DNA from: Lyophyllum atratum
Taxonomy: Eukaryota; Basidiomycota; Agaricomycetes; Agaricales; Lyophyllaceae
DNA: 64,000 nucleotides
Assembly (NCBI GenBank): GCA_014905825.1
Contig: JACGCN010000006.1
Location: 868,001-932,000, forward strand
Reading direction: 5' to 3'
Position 1 is the first letter of the stretch. Each line of letters opens with the position of its first letter. Positions 11,540 through 24,101 of the stretch are shown here, piece by piece. The translations under genes were made by a program, and so were the position numbers. The notes below the pieces were generated by a model, which was not told the DNA's origin, did no database searches, and saw nothing but the letters and a program-made list of their open reading frames with translations.

Positions 11540-11884
11540 GTATGGCTACGCAGATCGTTGTCGTCCGCTACCATTACCAACGAATGTACTTATAACGAGG
11601 AGATACTCCCACCCATCCGACATTCCATGTTCCTCGAATCATTCTTAGAAACCCAATAACGGTTGGCGTATAACATACTTATATTCGTCAAGGATCAGGA
11701 ATTTCGAGGGCGGAGTACTGGGTACTGGTACAAGAAAGGTTCGGTATCCTACAAAACAAAACATGGAGCACGACGGCGGGCGGGATTGTCTTTCAACGTG
11801 ATAAGAATAAATAGATAAGATACGGACGCAAAAGAGCAAGGGGAGCGAGTAACTAAGAAGATTTGAGTCAAGACACCTCGCAGC
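11540..11884. other. convergent intergenic spacer
   Basis: 345 bp between the stop codons of 5MP (+) and the Zn2Cys6 factor (-). Expected to hold the two 3' UTRs. No gene or repeat seen. Confidence 0.45.
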
Positions 11885-14800
11885 TCACCAGGCTTCGGGC
11901 ATGGGCGTAAAGTCGCCCGTCCAGCCATTGCCTCCATTCATCTGAAGAAATATGCCATCTGAACCGTTCACAGGCAGGCCAAGATCCGCCAAACTCTGCC
12001 AGAAAAGAAGTCAGTTCACGGTCTACTGCATGGTACAAGTGGCATCATCTCACCTGCTCTTGAAGCCAGACGGGGATAGCCGAGGGACTGAAAATGCCCC
12101 GGTCGCTGGGCCAAACGAATCCAAGCTCCTCCATGGTGAAGGGAGGTGGCATGGTGGGGTCGACGAAGGTCGGTGAGACGATCATTTCTTGCGCGAAAGA
12201 TGGAGGAGGCATGGTGGGTGCGGGGGTATTGATTCCGCTGACCATTCCTACTTTGCGACGCAGGTTCGCCAACATGATTCGTAGGGCGAGCGCATAACTG
12301 AGGACGAGAATGTGTGAGGTAAGTTGGATTGAGCTGGTAAGGGGCGATTCATGCATACCGTTCAGCTGCCACCTCTGAAAGAAGCTGAGCAAGCTGCTCG
12401 ACTTGTCCAATAATGGCGCCAAGATCCAGCTCGGCAGGGAAGAGACTTGCCATCTTGAGCAAAAACAAACCAGAGAAGGCAGCAGTAACGAGACTGTCGT
12501 GGACTGCATAACGGAGAGCAGCTCTGCCAAGCCGGTCAGGCGCCATCAGCCAGGAACATATGAACTTGCTTACCGATACTCCGGTGACGTCAAGAAGATC
12601 GATAGGCAGTTGGATGCAGCATCTTTGGCCTGGAAGGCTAGCTCACGCTGTTCAAATGGCATTTTATCCCAGGCCACGCCTCGAAGAGCGACGCAAACCA
12701 CCCAGAGTTTAGCATAATGGAGCTCGCCTGCAAGTATCTTTCTGAGCAAAGAGTCCTGATCCATGGTTTGGCCTAGTGGCGGTCCGGATCAGCAGAAGCA
12801 CGATGGGAAAGAAAACGGAACATACGATGTAATTCATCACAGTCGGCCCACCATTTGTCCAAAGCTACGTTCGCGCGACGTATGAACGACAATGTGTTGT
12901 GATTCACTTGCCCATTGAGTGGCGCGAGTGTCTCATAAATTTGAGCTGAGGGGGAAATGTCCCTTAGTATATGGTGAAACTGAGGAACTAGGGACGCACT
13001 TTTCTGAGCAATGAGCTCGACCTGAGAAATCAATCGGACATCGGTAGGCGAAGCCATCGGATGGCTAAGGAGTAGGCGACAGTGGCGGATGGAGTTCTCG
13101 TCCCGGAGTACAATTGGACGGCCGGTGCCAAGGCTCATCCTAATGGTCCCTGAGCGTCATGTGAGAAAGCAAGTAGGCAGGTCCACTCACTGATGATCAA
13201 ACCAGTAAAGGCATAGCCAAATCCGTGCAGAGACGACTAGTCCAATGACAATCAGCACCATTCCTGAGATAAGGCTATAAATAGCTACCCAGTTCTCGTT
13301 CTTCGTCAGGTGTGCGCTGTTTCCCTGTGTCGTCAGCCAGCTTCTCGAGTGCGCGATGGAGTCCGAGGTCCAAAGCCATACGCATAGCGTGCCCACTTGG
13401 TAGCCAACCATTGGTGCTCCAGGCCGCAAGTAGAAGCATGCCTAGAGCAACTGTGTTAACACGAGGTGTGACAGGAGGAATATAGTTTGACAGACCCTGA
13501 ACCGCCTCCTTCCGAACTACGGGGCCGAAAAGGGATGAGCGCGCGATGCCTTGAGCTTCTTCCAAACATTTGTAGAAAGTTGGGCTGAGGGGTCCATTTC
13601 CACTGCGAATTTTTCCTGCCACGGCTAAGATTGCATCGAAGGTCCAGGGCGTCCGTTCCATCAAGCTTTCATACGTATCGTACATCGGGTCGAACAACGG
13701 TATAAAAAGATGACATCCCGCAAAAAAGCTATGTAGTACAATATCAGTAACAGTAACCTGGACTGGAGGGTCGAGACGGTCGATTACATGTTGTACAGCT
13801 CCCGGGCCTCTGAGTCGCTGACCAAACCCTGTAGGAGAGAAGAACATCTAGATGGTTCATTCCTCAGAGGTCATCGGAACGCACCTTCTCTACAACGTGC
13901 GGAAACGCATTGTGGGGAATGGGTTCGGCCCTTTTGCGCTTCTTCACTCTGCTCATCGTAGCTTGAATAAGGCCGGACGACACGTGCATGGAGGATACGA
14001 ACCGTGGCGGTTCGGCGGATGGTACTGCCGCCAACTCGGCGGCAGCGTTCGCCAAGCCTTGTAGAGCCTCAATCGGGGCGTTCAGCGTGGCACGAGGAAG
14101 AGTATCTTCCGACTCGTCGTCTGACGATGGTGCAGTGCTTGGCACGATCCCATAGGTGGCATATTTATGGGGCTGATTATTGAGGATTAGTACATCATGG
14201 GACGGTCATGAATACGAGAAAGACTCACAGGGGGAGCAAACCCCGGGAGAGGGGGGAAAGCTCTCTGCCGGTCACCCTGAGGCGGGCCCATGTCAAATCC
14301 ATTACGGTGCGGAGGTAAGAATCCCGGCCCATCTCGGGAAGAGCCCGCTCCGTTGTTGTACATAGGGTGCGGCGCCATTGCAGTACTGGCCTGTTGTGTC
14401 TGAACAGCCGACAGGATCCTGTCTAAAGAAGATTGCATGCCAATCATCTGGCTTTGCATGACCTTGTCGGATATCAACACACAGATGATCTTGGGTGAAG
14501 AATAAAACCGCATACCAAGTATTGTCCTTCAAGGCGAGACAAGCGCCTATAGTTTCACCATGAGCGGCAAGATCTCACGTAGCGCTCAAGAGTACTTACT
14601 CGACGCTGGCGCCATTCAGACCTTGAACGGGTTTCTTCTCTGGTTTTTCGTAGACGCAGGCTATCCCATTGTGCGCACAACGTCGGCAAGGAGCCTACAC
14701 AGAGAGAATGCCGGGCCGGGGCGGGGGGTGACGGGCCTCAGTGAGCAGAGCGGGACGAATAGTCCGTACAAATGTCCTTACCTCGCCTTCGCATCTGTTT

Positions 14801-14985
14801 TTTCCTTTCCTACAAGCGGTACAGGCCCGCGCTCCTCTTTTCGGAATGTGAGGCGCTGTCTGGCTGTGGGCCGGGCCCGCCGACGCAGACTGATCCATCG
14901 ACCTATTCGTGCCGTCGCTGTTGGTTCGTCTTCTTTTCGAAGTATTTTCAGAGTCATTCGACATGGAGGCTGGACTGAGGGACAT
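11885..14985 (-). CDS. Zn(II)2Cys6 fungal transcription factor with fungal_trans domain
   Basis: Nuclear transcription factor. The N terminus is basic (SKRRRTNSDG) and followed by a binuclear zinc cluster split by one intron: ACTACRKGKNRCEGE, then APCRRCAHNGIACVYEK. Spacing is C-x2-C-x6-C-x5-C-x2-C-x6-C, the canonical pattern. Next come a linker (KKPVQGLNGASVE) and a short helical stretch (IGMQSSLDRILSAVQ). The middle homology region starts around FFSPTGFGQR and includes LHSFFAGCHLFIPLFDP, PWTFDAILAVAGKIR and the signature GHAMRMALDLGLHRALEKL. The C-terminal part is disordered and ends GDFTPMPEAW. The start is ATG 14985 and the stop TGA 11885-11887. The layout is like basidiomycete PriB-type factors, but I cannot assign a target pathway. 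Confidence 0.9.
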
Positions 14986-17005
14986 GATAGATTTTAACTG
15001 ACAGGGACGAGGAGAAGAGATTTTGAGTGAAGAGCAATAAATCGTGCGACCACTCCAACCGCAAACCCTTGACTGTCACGCTTGTGTCACAACCATCACT
15101 TGACCTCAGACCCCATTCAATTCATTTGCTAGAGTTGGATGTCAACCCTTTACGCCTCGCCACTTCCCATGAAGCCTCTGCTGCTGGCTTCTGAACACTT
15201 CCATCAGCCTTTCGTTGCAGCACACGATATTGATGCGGGCTTTATCCGTCACTTTATTGACTGTTTTGACACCATCGCGCCAATTCTGGCCAGTTGTCGT
15301 CTGTGCGGCTGAGACTTACAAGCCTTTTTATGTCTGTCAAGCGATAATTTTGGACCACGCACCACACTGTCTTCCTCCACCGTCCTAAACGTGCGATTAC
15401 TCGCGTTGGCTGGTTCCAGAGTATACAATGTCACGATGACTACCACATACTTTACGCGAGTTGAGCGGGGATAATTTCTCCGCGTCTTCTGCTGGCCGCC
15501 GCCTTCGCTGTCCGTTGGGTCGCACAACAGCAGACCGAATCCAATCTTTCACATGTAGGCGCGGGTCTTATGTAACAATCTATTGGCCGAAGCAGACAAG
15601 GCGAGGACACTGAGGCCTGAGGAGTGAGGAGTCAGATACAATGGATCAATTATCGCCCCGTCCTTCCCTATCAGGGTCCCAGATGAAGCTTATATATACG
15701 CGGCCTACTCTTGTCTCATTCGTTGACCTCTGACCCCTACACTGCATATCCAGTGCGATGACCTTGGCCGTCGAATGAACTTCGGGCAGAATCGAGGGGC
15801 AGCAGGATTTCCAGAGGCCACCGATGGACGAAACGCATTGCAGGTTTATTTTGACTGTCAATGGAGATGCTGTGCAACTACTGGGTCCGAGCGAGCCGCA
15901 CCGTAGGACGTTGCTAAAGCCTCCGGGATGCGCTTGATATCAAAGTCAAGTCGCACCTTGAGTCTATCACCGATACATCCGCTCATTACCCGATCTCGAC
16001 ACGACTACATGGTCCGGCCAAACTCACGTAGACAGTGAGACTCGCCGCCCTCAAAATTTCAGGTGACCTTTACATACCCGGTGTGTGTTGACCTGGAGCA
16101 AAGACTAAAATTAAATCCAGCACCTTGGAAATTGCATTCCAAGAATTGAAGCAGTCTACCTTGCCACCACCTAGACGCGTTTGATCATCGATGTCCGAAG
16201 AATTATCGAAGTATCGCAGTGGAAGGGCCAGTTGCTGCCATTGGTGCACCAAAAGCGAGAGTCGAAGCCTTTCCAGGCGTGTTCGTGACGCAGAAGATGT
16301 CAGACTGATATAAAAGGTGGGTACTCTTGAGACTACGACCACAACCTTCGCTGAAGGATTGCATGCAGTTTCAAATCAAACGAAAAAGAAAAGGAAGCAC
16401 TCTGAGGGGTCAATGCCTCTACCTCCAAATCCGTCGCCACATCCAAGAAATGATGCAGTCGCTGTGCCGCTTGTTCATCGAAAACACTTACTCAGGTTGA
16501 GCTTGATTCAGGCACAGCTTTCATATTCCTGCTCTTCGCCAGGCCGTAATGTGTGCCCTGATCTCAGAGACAATTCTTCAAACGTCGACGACGGGGTCCT
16601 CTACATTGAGCCAAAAAGCTGAAATCTGACCACGAGAACCTGCCACCGAATTAAGAGTATCGAACCCACGAGCCGCTGCACTTTTACTATGCATTTCATG
16701 ATATCGGGAGTATCACTCCACCCAGGCCTGCTGCTGCAAAGGTCGCCCAGAAGGTAGATAATTTGGGAGAAAATCGGGTACGTTGTCTAAAGTCAGTGCG
16801 ATAGTATTCGTGCCTCACGTCCGCTTCTTTAGGTGGAAGGACTACGCCGAGCCACGTCACTGTAGATGATCTTTCCTTTCAATCAAGTGCCGGATTTAAC
16901 GGTAGATGCATCTTTGTCGCTCAAGACTCGTATCTCAGAATCTGCCACTTTATCCGAACTTCTTGCTCCTTTATACATCTTGATTGTCACCAGGAATGCT
17001 GCCTT
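14986..17005 (+). pseudogene. interrupted coding-like tract, product not recognised (about 15137-16865)
   Basis: Two kilobases between the Zn2Cys6 gene and MND1 contain several plus-strand stretches that look translated. ATG 15137 opens MSTLYASPLPMKPLLLASEH and continues past FDTIAPILASCRLCG to a TGA, after which the same frame goes on as DLQAFLCLSSDNFGP. Around 15917-16026 a frame reads DALDIKVKSHLESITDTSAH. Around 16118-16290 one frame reads IPRIEAVYLATT, stop, TRLIIDVRRIIEVSQWKGQL. The last pair is spliced cleanly: an exon ending KVAQKVDNLGENR (to 16777), an intron 16778-16832 (GTACGT...TTTAG), and the exon VEGLRRATSL stop at 16865. Frames that continue across single stops suggest a decayed gene. 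A live gene with many tiny exons is the alternative. Confidence 0.3.
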
Positions 17006-18036
17006 TCAACAGATATCCTCGTACTCCTCATCGATGTCCAAAAACTTGCGAATCTCGGCTGGATCTACACCGTTTTGGCGAGTAAAGTGCGCCAGCAGTG
17101 TTCCGTAGTTGTCTGCGATGCACATGATGACGTGCATTTCGGATTCTCTTTCCATGAAAGCGTACCTGTCCAGCGCAGGGCGGCTTCTTTTGCCAGGAAC
17201 ACGGCCCTTCTTGTTTCTTCTACTTTCACAGGATCACAATCGCCATAAGCTGCGAGTTCCTTCTCAAACGCGACGACCTGTTTTCGCAGGTCCGCCAGTT
17301 GCGCAAGGGCTTGGGAACGCGTTTCCTGGTATTCTTGGCTCAGCGAGGTGATCTTCGGGAAGAAGGGCTATTTACGGAGTCCGGTCTGGCCGAACGTTCT
17401 GTTTGGATGCATTCCCTGATCTCAGCAAGCTGCTCTCGCTGGGTATCACGGATCTCCGTCGCGGACGACAACCGCGCTTGTATCTGAATAAGATCTGTGA
17501 ACTATGCGCCTGGTATAGTATTCGTGTGCTGACCATTGCACCCTGCTGGGATGGAAAACTCCAGAAGACTGACGGGACCGATGAGAAATCCCCGCATATA
17601 TGCGTTTTTTATGGTACTCACAGTTGGACGAGCCTATCTTATCTCCCTGTACCAGCCCGTCGTCGACCAGAGACTGAAGCACCTCTTTGACAGACTGAGA
17701 GACTTTTCTAAAATTGAGCCGTCGATAGACCAGTTACTCCAGAAAACCATACCGATGCCTTTCATTTTGGGTCCCAGCTTCTCAAGCTCCTTCAACTGCA
17801 GGATATAATGACTGTTGGAGGGCGCTCTCCCCTCTGATTACCCACTAACCTGATAGAAGTCTTTCTGAAGAATCAAGTGTTAGCTTGACGAAATGCAATT
17901 CATCCAAAGCCCTGACTGTTTCGTGGAATATCTCTAACAGCCGGACGCGCTTTTCTTCAGCTGATAAGCCTCTTGGAGCCTACGGTAATCTGTGATTCAG
18001 GTTAAATAATTACGGTGGATGCTTGTCGCCTACCAT
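17006..18036 (-). CDS. MND1: MND1, meiotic nuclear division protein 1 (Hop2-Mnd1 complex)
   Basis: Partner of Hop2 in the complex that promotes meiotic strand invasion by Dmc1/Rad51. The N-terminal winged-helix part reads APRGLSAEEKRVRLLEIFHE, then TKDFYQ, LKELEKLGPKMKGI and SVKEVLQSLVDDGLVQGDKI, followed by GSSN-FFWSFPSQQ. The coiled coil includes ALAQLADLRKQVVAFEKEL. The C-terminal signature YGDCDPVKVEETRRAVFLAK and EAALRWT leads to DNYGTLLAHF and the end DIDEEYEDIC. Exon 1 consists of the ATG alone (18034-18036); a 54-nt intron (17980-18033, GTAGGC...CGTAG) separates it from GCTCCAAGAGGC. The join between the helical segment around 17390-17450 and the coiled coil (about 17355) was not resolved. 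It shares a 412-bp upstream region with the P450 gene. Assignment is firm. Confidence 0.9.
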
Positions 18037-18448
18037 TTGTTCGATGTTGTGGGTAAGAAGGATAACGGCCGCTACCATTGCCAAAAATGGCCGTCGCGTC
18101 GCGTCATGATCACATGACATGACGGTGACTTAAAATTGGCAACCCTGTTCTTGCCTTGAGTAGCCGTTTCTCCATTTCTCCACCACCACAGGGACAGTAA
18201 TCCTCCGTAATGATATGGCCTGACTCTACCATGGCCTTAAACCTCTTTCGCTCACTGTGCTATCCCACTAGGGACGTTTGTCCAGCCTGTGCTACCTAGG
18301 CTAAGGACCCCCGAAGGAACCACCATCCGATGACCACACCCTGAGCGTTTACTTGGTCTTATATGTATGGGACTGTAACGCTTTGAACACGCAATTATTC
18401 CCTCAACGACTCCACGTCAGCCATTGTTTCGAGAGGACATATACCTCG
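18037..18448. promoter_or_regulatory. divergent promoter of MND1 and the P450 gene
   Basis: 412 bp between head-to-head start codons. Around 18080-18130 it contains short repeated words (CGTCGCGTCGCGTC and CATGATCACATGACATGACG) that could be protein-binding sites. I did not find a clear URS1-type meiotic element. Confidence 0.4.
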
Positions 18449-20468
18449 ATGCTCTTTATAGCCTTGTATACGATTGCAGTGCTTCTGTCCTTGCTCATAA
18501 CCATTTACTATCGCATATGGAAAGGAATCTCATATTCCGGCGGTGTTCCCCGTGTTGGGAAGTCTGGTGTGCTTGGATACCTCCAAACCGCATTACAGTT
18601 CACGTTCGACGCCGAACCTGTAATTCTGCAGGGTCGAGCCGATTTCTCTGGCAAACCCTTCGCAATTCCAACGCTTGTAGGTTTTACATATCCCTTAACC
18701 TGGAAATCGCTCAGACACTAGCATTATGCAGTCTGGTCCTGTGTTCCTTCTTCCGCCTGAATACCTCGATGTCGTACGCTCAAGTAATGATGATGTTGTG
18801 TGTACAGTACAAATCCACCCTCCGCTGTCTTCTAAAATGTGTTTTCTTCAGTTCAATGAACCTATGGCGGTTAACCAGGACCTACAGCTACCGTATACAA
18901 TGGATGTTCACCAGATGGAAAACCCATACCAAGCGAGTGTGCTTCGGACAGATGTAAACCGCGCCATCCCATCTTTCATTCCAGAAATTTTGGAAGAGTC
19001 TAATCTGGCGATGTCCGAGACTTTGGACTCAACGGAAGGCAGTGAGGGCCCTGCTTCTTTTCTCTCGGATGCAATCTTATAGCTACTTCCTTCAGAATCC
19101 GCGAGTCTCCCAGTCTTCGATACGATGACGCACCTGATTGCGCGAATCAGCAACCGAGTGATATTCGGTACGGACCTGTGTCGTGATGAGATCTTTCTGC
19201 ATGCTATTGTGCGATTCTCGGAGACTGCACCCTTAATTGCACCCTTTGTCCGCTGGAGTCCTGCTATCTTTCGAAGGTATGTATGCTTCTTTTTTCAATT
19301 ACCTAGAACCGAAGATTATGTTTCGCAGATTCGTCTATTTCGCATTATCGTCGATTCTCGGAGGCAAGAACGCACCCCTGAAGTTCATTGTCCCGTTTCT
19401 AAAGGATCGCCGTGCAAAGGACAAGGTGTTCCTGGGGCAGGATGAACCCGTAAGATCCCAAATACCTTTTCGGCCTCCTGATGTTTATCTCTATTCGGAT
19501 AGCTCATTGCTGACTTCCTGCTTCGAGCTGCGCCACCTCATGAACCGCTTGAAGGCATAGCCATGCGTCTCATGAACATCAATTTTGGCAGCATCCACAC
19601 TTCGTATGTGTACATATACAAGATAATGAATTCACCCAGTTCTCATTCTTACAGCTCAATCTTCATCACACAGGTTCTGTTCGAGCTGACCCTCCTACCT
19701 CGATGGGAGTTGGACAGTATTCGAGAAGAAATCCTAGCTGCATTAGAGTCAGAAGGCGGTTGGACTAAAGTCGCTCTGCTGAAGTTCAAGAAAATCGACA
19801 GCGCACTAAGAGAAGTGGGACGCTTTTACGGATTGATGCACTGTAATACCTGCCTTTGACAGTCCTACCGTTTTGGCTAACCCTCATCAGTCGCTCTGCC
19901 CAGAATCTCGCTTCTTGGTCATAATCTGCATGACGGTACAAGTGTGCCTCCCGGCCATCGCGTTGCGATCGACATGAAGGCGATACATTTCAATCCCAAG
20001 GTTTACCCTGATCCTAATCGATGTGATTTGTTTCGCTTTTCGAAACTACGAAGGGATGAGGGTGGTGCCAGCTCGAAATATGGGTTCGCAACGCCAGATA
20101 GTAATGTAAATTCTCTTGTCCGACGTTTCAATAAGTCCGCTGCTCATAATCGAATATAGTACCTTCCGTTTGGTGCTGGTGGGCTGTTCCGTGTGATGTG
20201 GTTCCCTGATGCTAATTATTTGGATAGGTCGACATGCATGTGCTGGTCGTTTCTTTGCTACGGTGAGGATCCTTTCTCGGATTGCCATGGACTTGCCAAG
20301 TGACACTGGAAACCTCAGATGGAGCTCAAGATCATGCTGGCCCACATTCTCCTCAAGTACGACATATCACTCCCATCTGGCATCACCACCAGACCAGCAA
20401 ATACGACATTCAATGGTGCAATCATTCCCGATAGCAAGGCTCAGATAGTGTTCACGCGAAGGCAATAA
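18449..20468 (+). CDS. cytochrome P450 monooxygenase
   Basis: Microsomal heme-thiolate monooxygenase with an N-terminal membrane anchor (MLFIALYTIAVLLSLLITIY) and a hinge GVPRVGKSGVLGYLQ. After intron 1, SGPVFLLPPEYLDVVRSS matches a fungal P450 group that includes ent-kaurene-oxidase-like enzymes. The I-helix region is MNINFGSIHTS / IFITQVLFELT, the K-helix ExxR is EVGR in ALREVGRFYGL, and the heme-binding motif FGAGRHACAGRFFA is complete, including the Cys ligand, although an intron falls inside it (after FGAG). About nine GT-AG introns were placed, all keeping frame; the last exon reads LKIMLAHILLKYDISLP and ends at TAA 20466-20468. Substrate unknown. No tailoring genes surround it, so there is no evidence for a secondary-metabolite cluster. 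Confidence 0.9.
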
Positions 20469-20910
20469 AAGAATGGCGAACATTGGTATGCTACTTCAAT
20501 GGTATCGAGGTGCGACAGAGAACCCATTAGCGAATCTCGATGAAATGCAGATGATAAGATGCATGTCATTGAGAAAATGAGGTGTACGGTATGGTACATA
20601 TAGATATATGTATATGCTAACAAGGAATGTGTGGTTAACCGGGAAAAAAATTACATGAAACCGTGAAAAAGGGAATGTGTGCTAGGTACAAGTCCGATGT
20701 GGATAACGAGGAGAGCAAGACAGAAGGAGGGAGCGAAAATATACCAGCATTAAAGAGAGGTCGAGGGAGCGGATGAATGGAGGGAGGAGGGAGACACAGT
20801 ATATCCATGAAAGTAACGAGGGGTCCCAAGAATGATTGTTGGCTGTAGCACAATGATGCATAGAGAGTCCAAAGAGCGCGGCGGAACACACGGCGTCATT
20901 GGACACAACG
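20469..20910. other. convergent intergenic spacer
   Basis: 442 bp between the P450 stop (+) and the stop of the disordered-protein gene (-). AT-rich, with TATA-like repeats around 20590-20615. No gene supported. Confidence 0.45.
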
Positions 20911-23900
20911 TTACCGTAGAAGATCAAGGCGCTGGTCATTGGACGGATACCGATAAGCCACGAACTCGGGGTCCTGAGCAACTCGTTCCTCCAAAGCCTT
21001 GCGAGAAACCACAGACAGTCGTGATTGCGGCATATTTGCACTCAGGGCACTGTGCCTCGACGTAGACGTCGCGTAACCATTACCCGTCACGTCGTCCTGC
21101 CCGTCCGAGCCAGACCGCCGCATCGGGGGGAACTGATGAACGGTGATCGACTCGACGTACTCCGGTTCGCGGGGTGTGCTCTTCTTTCCCAACAGTGACG
21201 CAAAGCCGAATTTGCTCTTTCGCTTAGGAGCGGGATTTGGCTGGATGGGAATCGTGTCCCTAAATTGCTCGAGTGGGCCAAGTGACCGGCGAGAGTTTCC
21301 AAACTCATCGTAGCGAGAGCCAAACGCAGGACTGCCTTGTTGTCTGATATCGGCGGGCATGGTTTGAACAGCCAAATTAGGGCGGGTAGATAATCCACCG
21401 AAAGATTGGCGGCGGACGTCGGGAGTGCGGAAGGCGGCGTTAGGAGGAAGGAAGTCATGTGCGGGACCAGAACCTGGAGGTAACTGCCGTGGATCGTAAG
21501 TGTAGACGGTCCGCGGCCTAGGATCCGCCGCATTGCTACTAGGTGAGCGGGCGACAGCCTCACCGGGAAGAGGAGGGAGTGATTTCTCTCTGGACATAAT
21601 AGATGGTGGTCGCTGGGCAGAACTGGGTATCGGAGGCGGAGGGGATATATTACGAGAAATGCGGTGACGCATGTCGGGTTCTGATATGACTGGATGGACA
21701 TTCCTGGGCGTGACGGATAGACTTTTGCCGATCGTATCATCACGGAACTGGTTCTCCTGGTCCTGATGATTGGCAGAGGTCTTCATCGCCTCAACGATCT
21801 CTACATCAGGACCAGAGTTACGTGATGAGGCTGGGGAAGGGAATAGGCTGGAGGGACCAGTAGATGGTGACATACCAGGAGATGCTGAACTTGCTAGTTT
21901 CGGAGATGTAAGTGAGGGAAGTGAAGGGGTGGAGCCATGACGACCGCTGGCGGATCGGAGGTCGCTCGGACCACGGTCGACAAGATAAGACAAGGGGGGT
22001 GGAGGCGCAAGAGGCAAATCATCTTCAGTCCTGTCCAGAGACTGGGAAGCGTCGCTGCGTGTTGCATTTGCATTTCTGCTTGAGCCAGTGACCATGCCCC
22101 ATATCTTCGCGAGCCCCTTTTTCTTCTTCTTCGGGTTCTCCTCTGCTTGAGTCTCACTAGGTTCCGGATGGCCGGATAGCCAAAGTTGACTTCGGCGAGC
22201 CGAACCAAGATCCGGAGAATTCCCGCGATGCTGAGGATGTCCTTCACGTTGAAGAGCAAGACTAGGACGGGATGAGTATTTGGAAATAGAAAAATTCAAC
22301 CACTTACTGCATATCAATCATACTACCCGATTGTATGCCGGAAGCCGCCAAACTATCCTGGCTTCTCCATCCCGCACTGAGGTTCCTAAACCCAAAGAAC
22401 CGCGTTCGCCTGGGTGAGGATGATCCCAGACTATGGATGTCTGAAAACGACGCTTGCGAATAGGCCCGAGGTAAGTCCGAGCGGTCAACAGGTGCAGTGA
22501 GGACGCTGGTTGGGCGCGCAGAGTTGGGTGTGTATCTGGGATATGGCTGTAGCCCAACGCCACTGTCAGTTTGGGGCGTACCAAAACTGTTGGCGGAGAT
22601 GATCGACGTGACATCCATTGTGGAACCACGGGATGACTTCCTGGCCCTACGCTCCTCCTTCCGCTTCCGCTCTCGTGCTTCACGCTCTTCTTTGCGAACG
22701 TCGACATGCTCGACAATCATACCATTTTCGAGCAGAGTGATCTCACGGGAGTGCGAACGTGCATGGGCGTTGTGTGTGGGGGTGCTTGGTGACAACGGCG
22801 GTTTTATGCGGACGCCACCGGTATCGTCGGCAGGACTGCCAGTGTTCCCCAGATCGTAGGCAGAGCGGCGCAGTTGGGAATAAGCGTCGCGCATCCTGCT
22901 ATCCAGCTGTTTGGCCTCTTGCATTGCACGGGCACGAGCCAGGGCCTCGGCTTCAAGGAGCGTCTTCTGGGACTTAATGTACGTCCTGAGGGTCTGTTGG
23001 CGAGATGCGGGTTCTCGAGGGTTCTAGACACAGTGTTAGTATTATGAGCGGCCCAGACAGCATGAAACATACAACGCTCAGCCATAGTTTGACATTTTGT
23101 TCTGTCAGGCGGCCCCCCTTTATTCGCGGCCTCTTAGGATCATCGATACTAACGAGGCCCTTTGCTTCATCTTCTTCTTCTCGCCTCTTGAGCTCCTCAA
23201 ATGCTGCGTCACTCTCCCGCTCCCAGACACCTGGAGAGGTGGCATCGACGTCGGCCATGTCCTCGTCTCGCATGGCACATTCCACGCAGATCTCCTCCTG
23301 AGGCGGTGGTCTCGGCGAGTACACTGTTTTGATAGGGGTCGGAGTCGTGGGAGGCGTGATATACGTAGGCTGTTGGGCAAAGGCGCGATGTTTCGGTGCT
23401 ACTGGGGGATTGTATGACGGGGACGCGGATAAGGGCATGATGGGATAATCGTTGTTTCTGCCACCTGCACCAATGCCTGCTGCAGGTGAAGTGGACCGCT
23501 GCGCCCCTGCTGGAAGGTTGGAGGTGTGGTCGGCGGGGCTTTGAGGGCGTAGATTGTTGGTGTCTTTGAAAGCGGCGATCGGTGTGGCATTTGCTGAAGC
23601 CCTGGAAGGCGCACGCTGGCTGTCGTCGTCCAAGCTGTAGCGCTCGACCACTCGACGGGAAGCAGCAGATGGCAGAGAGTAGGAAAGTGTGTTGCGTGGT
23701 GGTTCGAGTGACTGAGACTGGGACTGTTGAGACTGGGATCTAAACGACTGGAGGTCGGCTGAAGTCGCAGAGACCCTTGTCTGTGGTTGCTGAAGATGCG
23801 CTGTCTCTTGATTGCCCAGTTGTTCAGAAGCCCATCCTGAGCTGACCGCATCACGGGTACCATTAGGTTCGTAGCTCCTGCGTGGTGCACCGTCAACGTC

Positions 23901-24101
23901 ATTCGACGAGCTCTCCCAGCCCGACCTATCCGTTGCCCCAAAGATCAACGCGCTCGTGCGCTGCGCGTTCTTGGCCTGAGTAAGAGTCGGGTACCGGTTG
24001 TCCTGGAAGTCGAGCTCGGTCATGAGCGCCCGTGCCGGATACATGGCAGTGTGTGCGTTTGGGCCAGTATCGTTTCGTGAAGGATGCAGGGCAGCTGCCA
24101 T
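20911..24101 (-). CDS. long, mostly disordered protein, conserved-looking, function unknown
   Basis: Roughly 1,000 residues in three long exons. Exon 1 (about 23020-24101) is rich in Ser, Gln and Pro and ends with an ordered block: EEICVECAMRDEDMADVDAT, SPGVWERESDAAFEELKRRE and KGGRLTEQNVKLWLS. Exon 2 begins REPASRQQTLRTYIKSQKTL and includes the highly charged KEEREARERKRKEERRARKS. Exon 3 follows SMIDM through a GTAAGT donor and contains NPKKKKKGLAKIWGMV and many SPxx and RPP motifs; it ends DPEFVAYRYPSNDQRLDLLR before TAA 20911-20913. The CVECAMRDED block (a possible single Cys pair plus acid cluster), the charged helix and the basic KKKKKGLAKIWG motif are what a search should target. No enzyme domain or membrane span. 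A scaffold or cell-polarity role is possible but only inferred. Confidence 0.75.

Noticed and set aside
18449..20468. P450 as part of a secondary-metabolite gene cluster
   Set aside because: No terpene synthase, PKS, NRPS or other tailoring gene lies within reach; the neighbours are MND1 and a disordered protein.
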